Source of the DNA: JBHHZI01 sp046757965
GTDB lineage: Bacteria > Acidobacteriota > Polarisedimenticolia > SMYD01
NCBI GenBank assembly: GCA_046757965.1
Contig: JBHHZI010000002.1
Location: 1-64,000, forward strand
Direction: 5' to 3'
Length of the DNA: 64,000 bases
Part shown: positions 1 through 7,759 of the stretch, in pieces
Layout of the letters: each line of letters begins with the position of its first letter
How positions within the stretch are numbered: the stretch's first letter is position 1
The notes under the pieces: model-generated
What the model was told of the DNA's origin: nothing
Databases searched by the model: none
The model's input: the letters and a program-made list of their open reading frames with translations, nothing else
Translations under genes and position numbers: made by a program

Positions 1-1
1 G

Positions 2-1348
2 TGGCTCGGTTCTCCGGAGGCGGAGGCGGTGGCCAGCCAGGTGATCGGCATCGCCCTGGTGGAGAGTCACGCCCATGACAAGCTCGCGCACCTCACCGAT
101 CGGATCGGCGCCCGTCTCAGCGGCTCCCCGCAGCTCGACGAGGCCGTGAAGTGGGCCGCGGCCGAGTTCACGAGAGACGGCCTGCACCCGGTGTGGCGGG
201 AGCGGGTGATGGTGCCGCACTGGCGGCGGGGCGACGAGGCGGCGTGGGTCGTCTCGCCGGTGAGACGGAAGATGGCTCTGACCACCCTGGGCGGCAGTGT
301 GGGCACCCCCGAGGGCGGTCTGCGCGCCGAGGTGATCGAGGTGCACGGCTTCGAGGAACTGGAGGCGGCCGGCGAGGCGGTGCGCGGCAAGTTCGTCCTG
401 TTTGCCCACGAGATGCGGCGCAATGGCCAGGATGAGTTCGGCTACGGCAACGGGGCACGCATGCGTGTGGCCGGGCCGGTGGAGGCCGCGAAGCGCGGCG
501 CGGTGGGCATGCTGATCCGCTCGCTGGGCACCGCCAGCTACCGGTTACCGCACACCGGCATGACGCGCTACGCCGACGATGTCGACAAGATCCCGGCCGC
601 CGCCCTGGCCGTCGAGGACGCGTTGCTCATCCATCGTCTCCTGGCCGCAGGTGAGCGCGTCGAGGTCGAGCTGACCCTGGGCGCGAAGATGCTGCCGGAT
701 GCTCCCTCGGCCAATGTGCTGGCGGAACTGCGCGGGCGGGAGCGACCGGACGAGGTGGTCGTGATCGGCGGGCATCTCGATTCCTGGGATGTGGGGGCCG
801 GGGCCATCGACGACGGCGCGGGCTGCGCCATCGTCATGGAGAGCCTGCGGCTGCTGGCCAAGCACCACCTCGTGCCGCGGCGAACCATCCGCGCGGTGCT
901 GTTCACCAACGAGGAGAACGGCCTGCGCGGCGGCCGGGACTATGCGAAGCGCCACGAGGACGAGATGCCGAACCACGTGGCCGCCATCGAGTCCGACTCG
1001 GGAGGGGGCACTCCTCTCGGCTTCCGGGTGACGTCCGGAGAGGGTGGGGCGGAAGTCGTCCAGCGGATTGCCCGCTATCTGTCGGTGATCGGCGCCGACG
1101 AGGTCGGATCACCGGGCGGTGGTGCCGACGTGGGTCAGATGCAACGGTTCGGCGTCCCGCTTCTGGGCCTGCGCCCCGACACGACCTATTACTTCGACTA
1201 CCACCACACCGATGCCGACACGCTCGACAAGGTGAACCGTGCCGACCTGGATCGCCAGGTCGCCGCGATGATGTGGATGGCGTACGCCCTGGCGGAGATC
1301 GACACGCCGTTGCCGCGCGTGCCGCCCGGTGCCGACAGCGGGGAGTGA
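2..1348 (+). CDS. M28 family metallopeptidase (carboxypeptidase Q-like), 5' partial
   Basis: This is a zinc-dependent exopeptidase of family M28. The frame is open to the window edge, and the GTG at 29 is probably internal: the residues just before it (GSPEAEA) and after it already read like mature protein, so the true start lies upstream. Counting from the GTG, the metal and catalytic residues are visible as HLDSWDVGAGAIDDG (about 249-263), TNEEN (about 293-297, catalytic Glu pair), ESDSG (about 321) and YHHTDADT near the end. The segment at about 85-215 looks like an inserted PA-type domain, as in plasma carboxypeptidase Q and bacterial relatives. The signal peptide, if any, is outside the window. 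The protein is probably secreted and used for peptide scavenging. The substrate is unknown. It converges on the cytochrome genes across a 100-bp gap with no evident strong terminator. Confidence 0.9.
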   Translation, partial: WLGSPEAEAVASQVIGIALVESHAHDKLAHLTDRIGARLSGSPQLDEAVKWAAAEFTRDGLHPVWRERVMVPHWRRGDEAAWVVSPVRRKMALTTLGGSVGTPEGGLRAEVIEVHGFEELEAAGEAVRGKFVLFAHEMRRNGQDEFGYGNGARMRVAGPVEAAKRGAVGMLIRSLGTASYRLPHTGMTRYADDVDKIPAAALAVEDALLIHRLLAAGERVEVELTLGAKMLPDAPSANVLAELRGRERPDEVVVIGGHLDSWDVGAGAIDDGAGCAIVMESLRLLAKHHLVPRRTIRAVLFTNEENGLRGGRDYAKRHEDEMPNHVAAIESDSGGGTPLGFRVTSGEGGAEVVQRIARYLSVIGADEVGSPGGGADVGQMQRFGVPLLGLRPDTTYYFDYHHTDADTLDKVNRADLDRQVAAMMWMAYALAEIDTPLPRVPPGADSGE

Positions 1349-1448
1349 CGCCAGGCTGCGCTGCGAGCGGCCCGGCGAGTGGACGCGTTGCGGCCGCGGC
1401 TCTCATGATCCCGCCCGAACTCGAGGCCAAGATCCCTAGGCCGGCGCG

Positions 1449-2345
1449 CTATTTCCGGTGGCACTGGACGCAGAAGCTTCCCTTCGCCTCGCCGGCGAGC
1501 AGCCCCTTCCGGAGGGAGGCGTGAGGCGCGTGGCAGCTCGTGCATCCGAAAGACCTCTCGGGACGCAGCGGATCGTGCTCGGCGTGGACCGGGTGCTTTG
1601 CCACCGGATGGCCGGCGCGCGAGCCGCCGAGAGCGAGCTTGGGAAGCGCCTCGAAGGTGGCCGCATCCACGGGCCGCCCGCCGAACAGCAGCACGCGACC
1701 CTCGTCGTCGATCCGGCGCGACCCCGGCGCACGAGCGTGGCACTCGAGGCACAGATCGTTGTCCTCCCCGCGGAGCAGCCGTGCGAACCTCGAGGCGTGC
1801 GGCTCGTGACACGCGATACAGCCGAAGCTCTGGACACCGCCGTGGACCACGGGGCGCTCGATCTCCTCGGCGACCTCCACGTGGCACTCGAGGCAGACGT
1901 CATTGGCGACGGCTCCTTGGCCGAGCAGGAGGTGGTCGCGCTGCGAGGAATGGGGGCTGTGACAGGCGGTGCACATCGCCTCCGCGACCGGGTCGTGACG
2001 GGACGTGGCACCTTCCACCTCCGCAGGGTTGTCGTGGCACATCACGCACAGCTCCTCGGGAACGGCCTGCAGGTTCACGGTGGTCTCGTCTCCCGATCCC
2101 GACAGCGTGTGGCACGTGTCGCAGCCTGCCTCGGCCGCCGCATGGACCACCTTCCCGCCCAGCAGATCATCGTGGCAGTCCGTGCAGGCAGGATCGCCGA
2201 ACTCTGCCGGGTCCGGGTGGGGCGAGCCCGAGGAAGGCTCCTCGGAGGAGCGGGCCGGCACCGCCGCGAGGATCCCGGCGAGAAACAGTCCGAGGAACAG
2301 CGTCCGCGGCCCGGACCATCGCATGGTTCGCCCCCTCGTCGTCAT
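1449..2345 (-). CDS. Nonahaem c-type cytochrome (9 CxxCH)
   Basis: A 298-aa exported multihaem cytochrome. The start is ATG at 2345: it overlaps the stop of the upstream 12-haem gene as ATGA and is followed by a basic region and a hydrophobic signal segment (FLGLFLAGILAAVPA). A longer frame upstream lacks a signal and is only the overlapping reading frame. Nine CxxCH motifs are visible (CTDCH, CDTCH, CVMCH, CTACH, CLECH, CIACH, CLECH, CTSCH, CVQCH), the last three residues from the C-terminus. Several occur as CxxCHxPH, the doubled-CXXCH pattern of NrfB/DmsE-like electron carriers. The likely role is electron transfer in the periplasm or at the outer membrane together with the neighbouring cytochromes and beta-barrel. 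It is the last gene of the minus-strand cytochrome operon. Confidence 0.9.
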   Translation of the reverse strand: MTTRGRTMRWSGPRTLFLGLFLAGILAAVPARSSEEPSSGSPHPDPAEFGDPACTDCHDDLLGGKVVHAAAEAGCDTCHTLSGSGDETTVNLQAVPEELCVMCHDNPAEVEGATSRHDPVAEAMCTACHSPHSSQRDHLLLGQGAVANDVCLECHVEVAEEIERPVVHGGVQSFGCIACHEPHASRFARLLRGEDNDLCLECHARAPGSRRIDDEGRVLLFGGRPVDAATFEALPKLALGGSRAGHPVAKHPVHAEHDPLRPERSFGCTSCHAPHASLRKGLLAGEAKGSFCVQCHRK

Positions 2346-4108
2346 GGGTACTCCCTCGGCTTGTGCTGGTTGTTGTGGCACTTCAGGAAGCACGCCCCGG
2401 CAAGCGTGCCCCGATCCTCGAACATGAGCAAACCATCGCTGTTGGGCAGCACCACCGACGTGTCGAAGTTGATGAGGTGGGAGTTGTTCGTGCTGTTCCC
2501 CTGGACATGGCTCACGCCGTGAGGGTCGTGGCACACCATGCACGACGCGTTCTCGCCGTCGATATGGCGCTTGTGATCCGTGAAGCTCTCGTCGTTGAGG
2601 ATGCTCGCCTCACTGTGGCACTTGAAGCACAGGGCGTACATCCCGGCAAAGTCCGTCCCGGTATTGCCGTCCCCGACATCGAGGTTGCGCTCGAGCAGAT
2701 GGTTGTGGCTCGAGCCGTGAGGCCCGGCCGGTCCCGCCCCTCCGGCGCCTGGGCTCGTGTCGCTGTTGTGGCAGTCGGTGCAGTACAAGACGCTCGCGGT
2801 CGTCCAGGGCGCGAGCAAGCTGGGCACGTCGGGGTTCGGCCCCGGAGCCTCCACGGCGTGGTGTGAAGGGCTCAGCGGGTCGAACTCCAGCCGCGTGTTG
2901 AACTGCACGATCTGCCGCTGCGTGTACGGCGGGTAGGGCAGGCCGGAGTCCTGCGGTCTGTTGGCGCTGTCGGCGTGGCACTTGTAGCAGAGCTCGTACT
3001 CGGAGAGCGCCGGATCGCGGAGGGCGCCGGATGTGTCGATGCCCCAGGTTCCGGCGAGCGCCCCGGATACATCCGGAGCGCTGGCCGCCTGGGAGTAGGC
3101 GGCATGGGGGTTGTGACAGTCGGGGCACTCCGCGTGGCGCGCATCGCCGGGGTTGATCTCCGGCAGCGTGGCCGAGGGGTTGGTGGGCGACTCGGCGGCG
3201 TCGTGAACCGAGGGGGTGACCGAGAACGTCGGGTGGACGACCAGCTTGGAGAACTCGGCCACGACGTCTTTCGTGGCGACAGAGCCGTCATGGCAGGCGC
3301 CGCACGTCGACTCCTCGATGAACTTCAGGTTGCGCTGTGGCGCGTTGCCCGAGTGGGGCCGATGGCAGCTCTCGCAGCCATTGTCCTCGACGGTCGTGTA
3401 GCCGGTGTGCGCACCCTGGGTGCTCGTGTAGGTCGACTGCGAGGACTGATGACTCGAGGGGTTGGAGTTCCAATGCTCGACCTGGTGGCAGGTCACGCAC
3501 AACGCCGACGCCCGGTTGCTCTTGACCAGGAACCGCAGGCTCACCGGGTCCGTGTCCTCCGTGTGCGCGTCGTGGCACGACGTGCACTGGACCTTGCCAC
3601 CCTGATCCAGTTTCACGGGATCGCCGGGAGGCGGGTTCAGGATCTCGGGGTCGGTGAGATTCGGCACGAACGAGATTGGATGGTCGTCCGTGAGGTCCGT
3701 GCCCAGGTTGGCGGGGCCCGCCGGCATTCGCCCCCCCACGCCTGTGTTCTGGAGGGCAAGAAGCCCGTCGTTGACCGTCTGGCCCAGGGCGACGGTCCCA
3801 TCGTGACAGCTCAGGCAGAGCTTGGACGCCCCGGTGGGCTGCTCCAGGGGCAGGGTGACGGTGAGGGTGGTGCTGGAGTACGTCGCGTAGCTCCCCGGCG
3901 TCGCCAGCTCGTGGTTCCACAGCGGTACGGCGGGGTTCGCATTGTGGGGCGTGTGACAGAAGATGCAGATCTGCGATTCCGTGCCGGCGGTGATGGTCCC
4001 CGGCCCGCTCACCGACAGGTTGTGCTTCGAGGTCTCCACGCCGCCCAGGGCGCCGCGCACCGCGAGCAGCAGCAGGAGGAGGGCGGCCGGCGCCGCGCGC
4101 CGCCTCAT
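2342..4108 (-). CDS. Dodecahaem c-type cytochrome (11 CxxCH + 1 CX3CH)
   Basis: A 588-aa secreted cytochrome with an N-terminal signal peptide (AALLLLLLAVRGALG). Eleven canonical motifs are seen: CIFCH, CLSCH, CTSCH, CVTCH, CESCH, CGACH, CPDCH, CYKCH, CTDCH, CFKCH and CMVCH. A twelfth motif near the C-terminus, CFLKCH, has three residues between the cysteines. The first about 200 residues are clearly homologous to the whole tetrahaem protein encoded at 7007-7708, sharing TKHNLS, CxFCHTPH, PLWNH, CxSCHDGT, NLGxDL and DHP. This looks like a tetrahaem module extended with eight more haems. It overlaps the NHL lipoprotein gene upstream and the nonahaem gene downstream by ATGA junctions, so the three are translationally coupled. 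I infer a role in outer-surface or periplasmic electron transfer; partner and direction are unknown. Confidence 0.92.
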   Translation of the reverse strand: MRRRAAPAALLLLLLAVRGALGGVETSKHNLSVSGPGTITAGTESQICIFCHTPHNANPAVPLWNHELATPGSYATYSSTTLTVTLPLEQPTGASKLCLSCHDGTVALGQTVNDGLLALQNTGVGGRMPAGPANLGTDLTDDHPISFVPNLTDPEILNPPPGDPVKLDQGGKVQCTSCHDAHTEDTDPVSLRFLVKSNRASALCVTCHQVEHWNSNPSSHQSSQSTYTSTQGAHTGYTTVEDNGCESCHRPHSGNAPQRNLKFIEESTCGACHDGSVATKDVVAEFSKLVVHPTFSVTPSVHDAAESPTNPSATLPEINPGDARHAECPDCHNPHAAYSQAASAPDVSGALAGTWGIDTSGALRDPALSEYELCYKCHADSANRPQDSGLPYPPYTQRQIVQFNTRLEFDPLSPSHHAVEAPGPNPDVPSLLAPWTTASVLYCTDCHNSDTSPGAGGAGPAGPHGSSHNHLLERNLDVGDGNTGTDFAGMYALCFKCHSEASILNDESFTDHKRHIDGENASCMVCHDPHGVSHVQGNSTNNSHLINFDTSVVLPNSDGLLMFEDRGTLAGACFLKCHNNQHKPREYP

Positions 4109-5193
4109 GACGCGCCCGCGGCTTCGCCCAGGTAGCGCAGGATCTGCACCCGGTGGTTGGCCGAGTCGGCGATGAAGATCCGCCCGGAGGCGTCGATGTG
4201 AATGCCCGTGGGGAGCCAGAACTGCCCCGGCCCCGTCCCCGTGCCGCCGATCACCGTCAGCAGGCGCCCGCCGCCGTCATAGACCTGCACCACGTCGTGC
4301 AGCCCCTCGACCACGTAGACGTGGCCGTCCCGGTCGAGGGCGATTCCCTTCGCCTTGTCCAGGTCCCCCGGACCGGTGCCCGCCGAGCCGAACGATGCCA
4401 CGAACCCACGCTCGGGGTCGAGGATCTGCACCCGGAAGTTCATCGAGTCCGTGACGTAGAGTCTGCCCCCGGGGCCCACCGTCACCGCCACCGGGTAGTT
4501 GAACCGGCCGTCTCCGGTGCCGCGCCCGCCGAGCACAGCCTTGCGCCTGCCCTCCTCGTCGAAGCCCACGACGCGGTGCCCCAGCGTGTCGACCACCCAC
4601 AGGAGGCCGCGCCCGAGGTCGAACGCCAGGCCGGTGGGCCGCCTGAGCTCGCCCTCTCGCACGAACCGGTCGAGGTTCCGGGCCTGTTCCCCGGAGCGGA
4701 ACACCGCCCCGCGGGCGGAGTCGGCGACGTAGAACCGTCCCTCCGGGTCGAACGCCACGCCCACCGGGGACTCGAGGGGCCGGCCGCCCGCCCGGGTCAG
4801 GCGGTGATAGCGCTTGTGCCCGGGGTCGAACACGTGGAGGCTGCGGGCGTCGGGATCGGCGACAGCGATGCGACCGTCCGGGGCCACGGCGATGGCATAG
4901 GGCCGCGCCAGCGCGCGGGCCCGTCTTCCGCGGAACAGACGCGCCAGGAAGCGTGTCACCGCGCCGCGCCGGATGCCCAGGTCCCGGGGCACGCGGAAGG
5001 AGTCGAGGTACTCGATGCGCGCCGCGGCCGGCGGCGGCGGCCACACGGGGCCGGGCGGCGACGGCGCGCCCGAGGAGGGAGACCGGTGAGCGCACGACAC
5101 CGTCACGAGGAGACTCAGCGCCGCCAGCGCCGGCGCGACGCCCGCGGCGCGGCGCGTCCTCGCTCTCCGTCTCCCCGCCATCGCGCTGCCCAC
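4105..5193 (-). CDS. NHL-repeat six-bladed beta-propeller protein, probable lipoprotein
   Basis: About 362 aa. A basic N-terminus and hydrophobic stretch (LAALSLLVTVSCAHR) end at a cysteine, so it is probably lipidated, although the -3 residue is Thr rather than the usual Leu. Six NHL-type repeats follow, each with the pattern P-x-G-hydrophobic-D-x-x-G-x-hydrophobic-V-A-D-S, predicting a six-bladed propeller used for protein-protein contact. The paralogue at 7760-8947 has the same layout. The gene starts 1 nt after the beta-barrel stop with a GTG at 5193; ATG at 5181 is an alternative. Its stop overlaps the 12-haem cytochrome start. NHL proteins next to multihaem cytochromes are a recurring arrangement in metal-reducing bacteria, where their exact role is unclear. 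Here it may scaffold or anchor the cytochromes. Confidence 0.88.
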   Translation of the reverse strand: MGSAMAGRRRARTRRAAGVAPALAALSLLVTVSCAHRSPSSGAPSPPGPVWPPPPAAARIEYLDSFRVPRDLGIRRGAVTRFLARLFRGRRARALARPYAIAVAPDGRIAVADPDARSLHVFDPGHKRYHRLTRAGGRPLESPVGVAFDPEGRFYVADSARGAVFRSGEQARNLDRFVREGELRRPTGLAFDLGRGLLWVVDTLGHRVVGFDEEGRRKAVLGGRGTGDGRFNYPVAVTVGPGGRLYVTDSMNFRVQILDPERGFVASFGSAGTGPGDLDKAKGIALDRDGHVYVVEGLHDVVQVYDGGGRLLTVIGGTGTGPGQFWLPTGIHIDASGRIFIADSANHRVQILRYLGEAAGAS

Positions 5194-5194
5194 G

Positions 5195-6937
5195 TCAGAA
5201 GAACCGCCGCGTGACCCGGATGATCAGGGTGTCATCGGTGAATGCGGTCTCGTTGCGACGTTCGTAGTGAGACAGGCCCGCGGAGAACGTCCAGTCGCCC
5301 CACACATAATCGATCTCCGGCCGATAGGACAGGACCTTCTCATCGCCGATGGTCGTGAACGTCCGATCCTCGATCCGCGCCTGGGCCGTCAGCCGCAGGC
5401 CGCGCCAGAGCCGCCAGTGAGCGCCGAATGTCCCCACGTCCGCTTCGCTCACCAGGTCCGTCCCCTGGACGAACACCGATGAGCTCGCCGGGTCGGGCAG
5501 GAAGTCCGAGACGCCGTCCCGTGTCGAGAGCGTCAGGTTGAACCCGCCACGCGGGTGGCTCAGCGATCCCTCGACGCCGTACTCCTCGCTCGACTGCAGG
5601 CCGAAGTCGAAGGTGTCGCGACTGGTGTCGCGCCAGAAACCCGATGCGCGCATCTTCCACCCGCCCTGGAACCTTCCCTCCCAGCCCACGGTGACGCGCG
5701 CCTCGTCGAAGGTGAACCCGACGCCGGTGGTGTCGTTGTCGTCGCGTGTGTACGACACGGTGGCGAAGATCTCGTCGTCCCCGTTGAGGTCATAGGACCC
5801 GCCCACCTCGCCGCGGTGGCCCAGGGCGCGCCGGTCCGGGCCGGAGTTGAAACCCGCCCGATCGTAGTCGATGGAGTAGGCAGTAGCCAGGTGGGCCCGG
5901 GCCCAGTCCCTTCGGTAGTGCACCCCGGCCTCGACCCCCAAGAGGTTGTGGTTCGCCGGGCCGGCCGACGATTCCGTGTCGATGGCCCCGACCTTCAGGC
6001 TGGCGTCTGTCTCCCAGGAGCGGCCCAGCGACACGTGGGCCTGGGTCCGGAGCAGGTGGCTCGTGGAGTCCACGAACCGCCCGTCGTTGTCCTGGAAGTC
6101 GTAGCTCCACCCCATGCGGGATCGATCCCTGCGCGGAAGATCGAAGCGCGCCGAGACGCGGCTCGCCGTCAGGTCGTCCTGCTCGCGGGTGGAGAACGTG
6201 GCGTCGGACAGCGTGTAGTGGGCGGTCACGTTGAGGTTGGCGCCGCCGGCGAACCTCGTCCGGTCGGTGAGGACGAGGCTCCGGCGCCGGAAATCCGTGC
6301 CGTTGACGCTCTCCTTCTGCCGGTGGAGCCCGTAGCGGAACGACAGGTCGCTGCCGCCGAGCCGCGTGTCCAACTCGACGAGCCCGTTCTTGCTGCGCTC
6401 CTCCAGCGCGACCGGCGAGAGGAGCTCGAAGCGCCCGCGGTCGAAGACCAGCCGCAGCTTGGGGATCCTCTGCGTGGCCAGATTCCACTCGGCACCCCAG
6501 ACAGCGGTCTCCCGGTCACTCTGCGCCAGGGAGACGCCGGAAGAGTCGGTGTTCGATCGCCGGCCGTAGAAGGTGAGGGGAAACGGCCGGCCGGGGAAGA
6601 ACGTCGTCGTGCCGCGGTAGCCCAGGGTCGACGTGTCGATGGCGTCGCCGTCCGAGTCCGAGTCGGTGCGGTAGAGATCCAGCCCCAGGGAGAAACGGTT
6701 GAAGCGCGGATCCCACAGGAAGCCGCTGGTGTCCAGGGCGTACTTCTGCCGGAACGAGTTGAACCGGTTGTCCACGCTGCCCGAGTCGGCGTCACTGCGG
6801 TAGTACTCCCAGTCGCCGGAGGCGGTCCAGCGGATCGGCCCCCCCAGGGAGAACCCCTCACCCTGCCCGGCGGCGGCCGCCGGCAGGGCCAGAACCGCTC
6901 CCAGCGCCACCCACCCGAACCGCCGGAGTCCCCGCAT
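5195..6937 (-). CDS. Outer-membrane beta-barrel protein, candidate cytochrome-conduit porin
   Basis: A 580-aa protein with a Sec signal peptide (VALGAVLALPAAAAGQG). The rest is built of alternating polar and aromatic strands with short turns (for example DWEYYRSD, FSLGLDLYRTDSD) and ends in Phe (VTRRFF), the usual outer-membrane barrel C-terminal signature. There are no haem motifs. Its length would allow about 22-28 strands, similar to MtrB/PioB or the Geobacter OmbB-type barrels, but no specific family signature (such as the MtrB N-terminal CxxC) is visible. It lies between cytochrome and NHL genes in one transcription unit, which suggests a barrel that houses or anchors a cytochrome for electron transfer across the outer membrane. 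That function is inferred from context and protein type, not from sequence identity. Confidence 0.75.
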   Translation of the reverse strand: MRGLRRFGWVALGAVLALPAAAAGQGEGFSLGGPIRWTASGDWEYYRSDADSGSVDNRFNSFRQKYALDTSGFLWDPRFNRFSLGLDLYRTDSDSDGDAIDTSTLGYRGTTTFFPGRPFPLTFYGRRSNTDSSGVSLAQSDRETAVWGAEWNLATQRIPKLRLVFDRGRFELLSPVALEERSKNGLVELDTRLGGSDLSFRYGLHRQKESVNGTDFRRRSLVLTDRTRFAGGANLNVTAHYTLSDATFSTREQDDLTASRVSARFDLPRRDRSRMGWSYDFQDNDGRFVDSTSHLLRTQAHVSLGRSWETDASLKVGAIDTESSAGPANHNLLGVEAGVHYRRDWARAHLATAYSIDYDRAGFNSGPDRRALGHRGEVGGSYDLNGDDEIFATVSYTRDDNDTTGVGFTFDEARVTVGWEGRFQGGWKMRASGFWRDTSRDTFDFGLQSSEEYGVEGSLSHPRGGFNLTLSTRDGVSDFLPDPASSSVFVQGTDLVSEADVGTFGAHWRLWRGLRLTAQARIEDRTFTTIGDEKVLSYRPEIDYVWGDWTFSAGLSHYERRNETAFTDDTLIIRVTRRFF

Positions 6938-7006
6938 GGCGCAGCTCCCCTGGCCCCTGGGGGCCAGGCGGCGCTCGGTGCGCCCGCCCGCCCCCCCTGT
7001 GGAGCC

Positions 7007-7708
7007 CTACTTCTGGTGACAGCTCAGGCAAAGCCCGCTCCCGGAGTTGCTCCTGACCAGAAACGGGTCGTTGGTGTTGTCGTGGGGGTCGTGGCAACTG
7101 GCGCACTGCACCTTGCTGCCGAACAGCGGGATGAGGTTCGCCGCATCCACGAAGCTGGCGGAGATGGGCGGGGCCAGTTCACCGTCTGCGGTCGCCAGCG
7201 CCGTGTCGTAGGTGAAGTTGACGGGATGGTCGTTGCTCAGGTCACTGCCCAGGTTCGTGGGCCGGGTGCCGACGATCTTCCCGTTGATATCGAGCTCGTT
7301 CCCGGAGCCCATGGTGGGGTTGACGCCCAGGGCGTTCGACGGGTTCCCCAGGTCGTTCACGCCGACGGTCCCGTCGTGGCAGCTCATGCAGAGATTCGAG
7401 ATGTCCGTCCCGCCCCCGATGTCGCTGATGTCGGTCGCGTCGAGAGTTGCCGACGTGTAGACGCCGTAGGACGCCTGCTGGGACAGCGTGTGGTTCCACA
7501 GAGGCGCGGCGGGCGCCGCCTGATGCGGCGTGTGGCAGAAGACACAGATCTGATCCTCGTCCGTCGAGATGTCCGTGATCTGATCCGTGCCGGCCGTCGA
7601 GGACAGGTTGTGCTTCGTGTCGATGATGTTCGCCTGGCCGAAGGCGACCAGGGTGTTGACCGCCAGGAGGATGAGACCGCCCAGCAACCAGTTATTTCGT
7701 CTTCTCAT
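7007..7708 (-). CDS. Tetrahaem c-type cytochrome
   Basis: A 233-aa secreted cytochrome. ATG at 7708 is preferred because an AAGGGGG ribosome site sits about 5 nt upstream and a signal peptide (NWLLGGLILLAVNTLVAFG) follows; an ATG nine codons earlier lacks a good site. It has four CxxCH motifs (CVFCH, CMSCH, CASCH, CLSCH), the last at the very C-terminus. It is homologous over its whole length to the first third of the 12-haem cytochrome. The size, haem number and CxFCHTPH / CLSCHDGT / DLSNDHP pattern recall tetrahaem extracellular cytochromes of the OmcE kind, some of which polymerise into haem filaments. That resemblance is my inference and needs a profile or structural check. It follows the NHL gene at 7760-8947 and precedes the beta-barrel gene. 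Confidence 0.9.
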   Translation of the reverse strand: MRRRNNWLLGGLILLAVNTLVAFGQANIIDTKHNLSSTAGTDQITDISTDEDQICVFCHTPHQAAPAAPLWNHTLSQQASYGVYTSATLDATDISDIGGGTDISNLCMSCHDGTVGVNDLGNPSNALGVNPTMGSGNELDINGKIVGTRPTNLGSDLSNDHPVNFTYDTALATADGELAPPISASFVDAANLIPLFGSKVQCASCHDPHDNTNDPFLVRSNSGSGLCLSCHQK

Positions 7709-7759
7709 GACAACCCCCTTCGTTCCTTCACTCATGGTTCCAGAGAAACTGGATCGTTC

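Noticed and set aside
2346..2543. N-terminal extension of the nonahaem cytochrome
   Set aside because: The extension lies wholly inside the 12-haem gene, lacks a signal sequence, and ATG 2345 has a clean ATGA overlap followed by a signal peptide.
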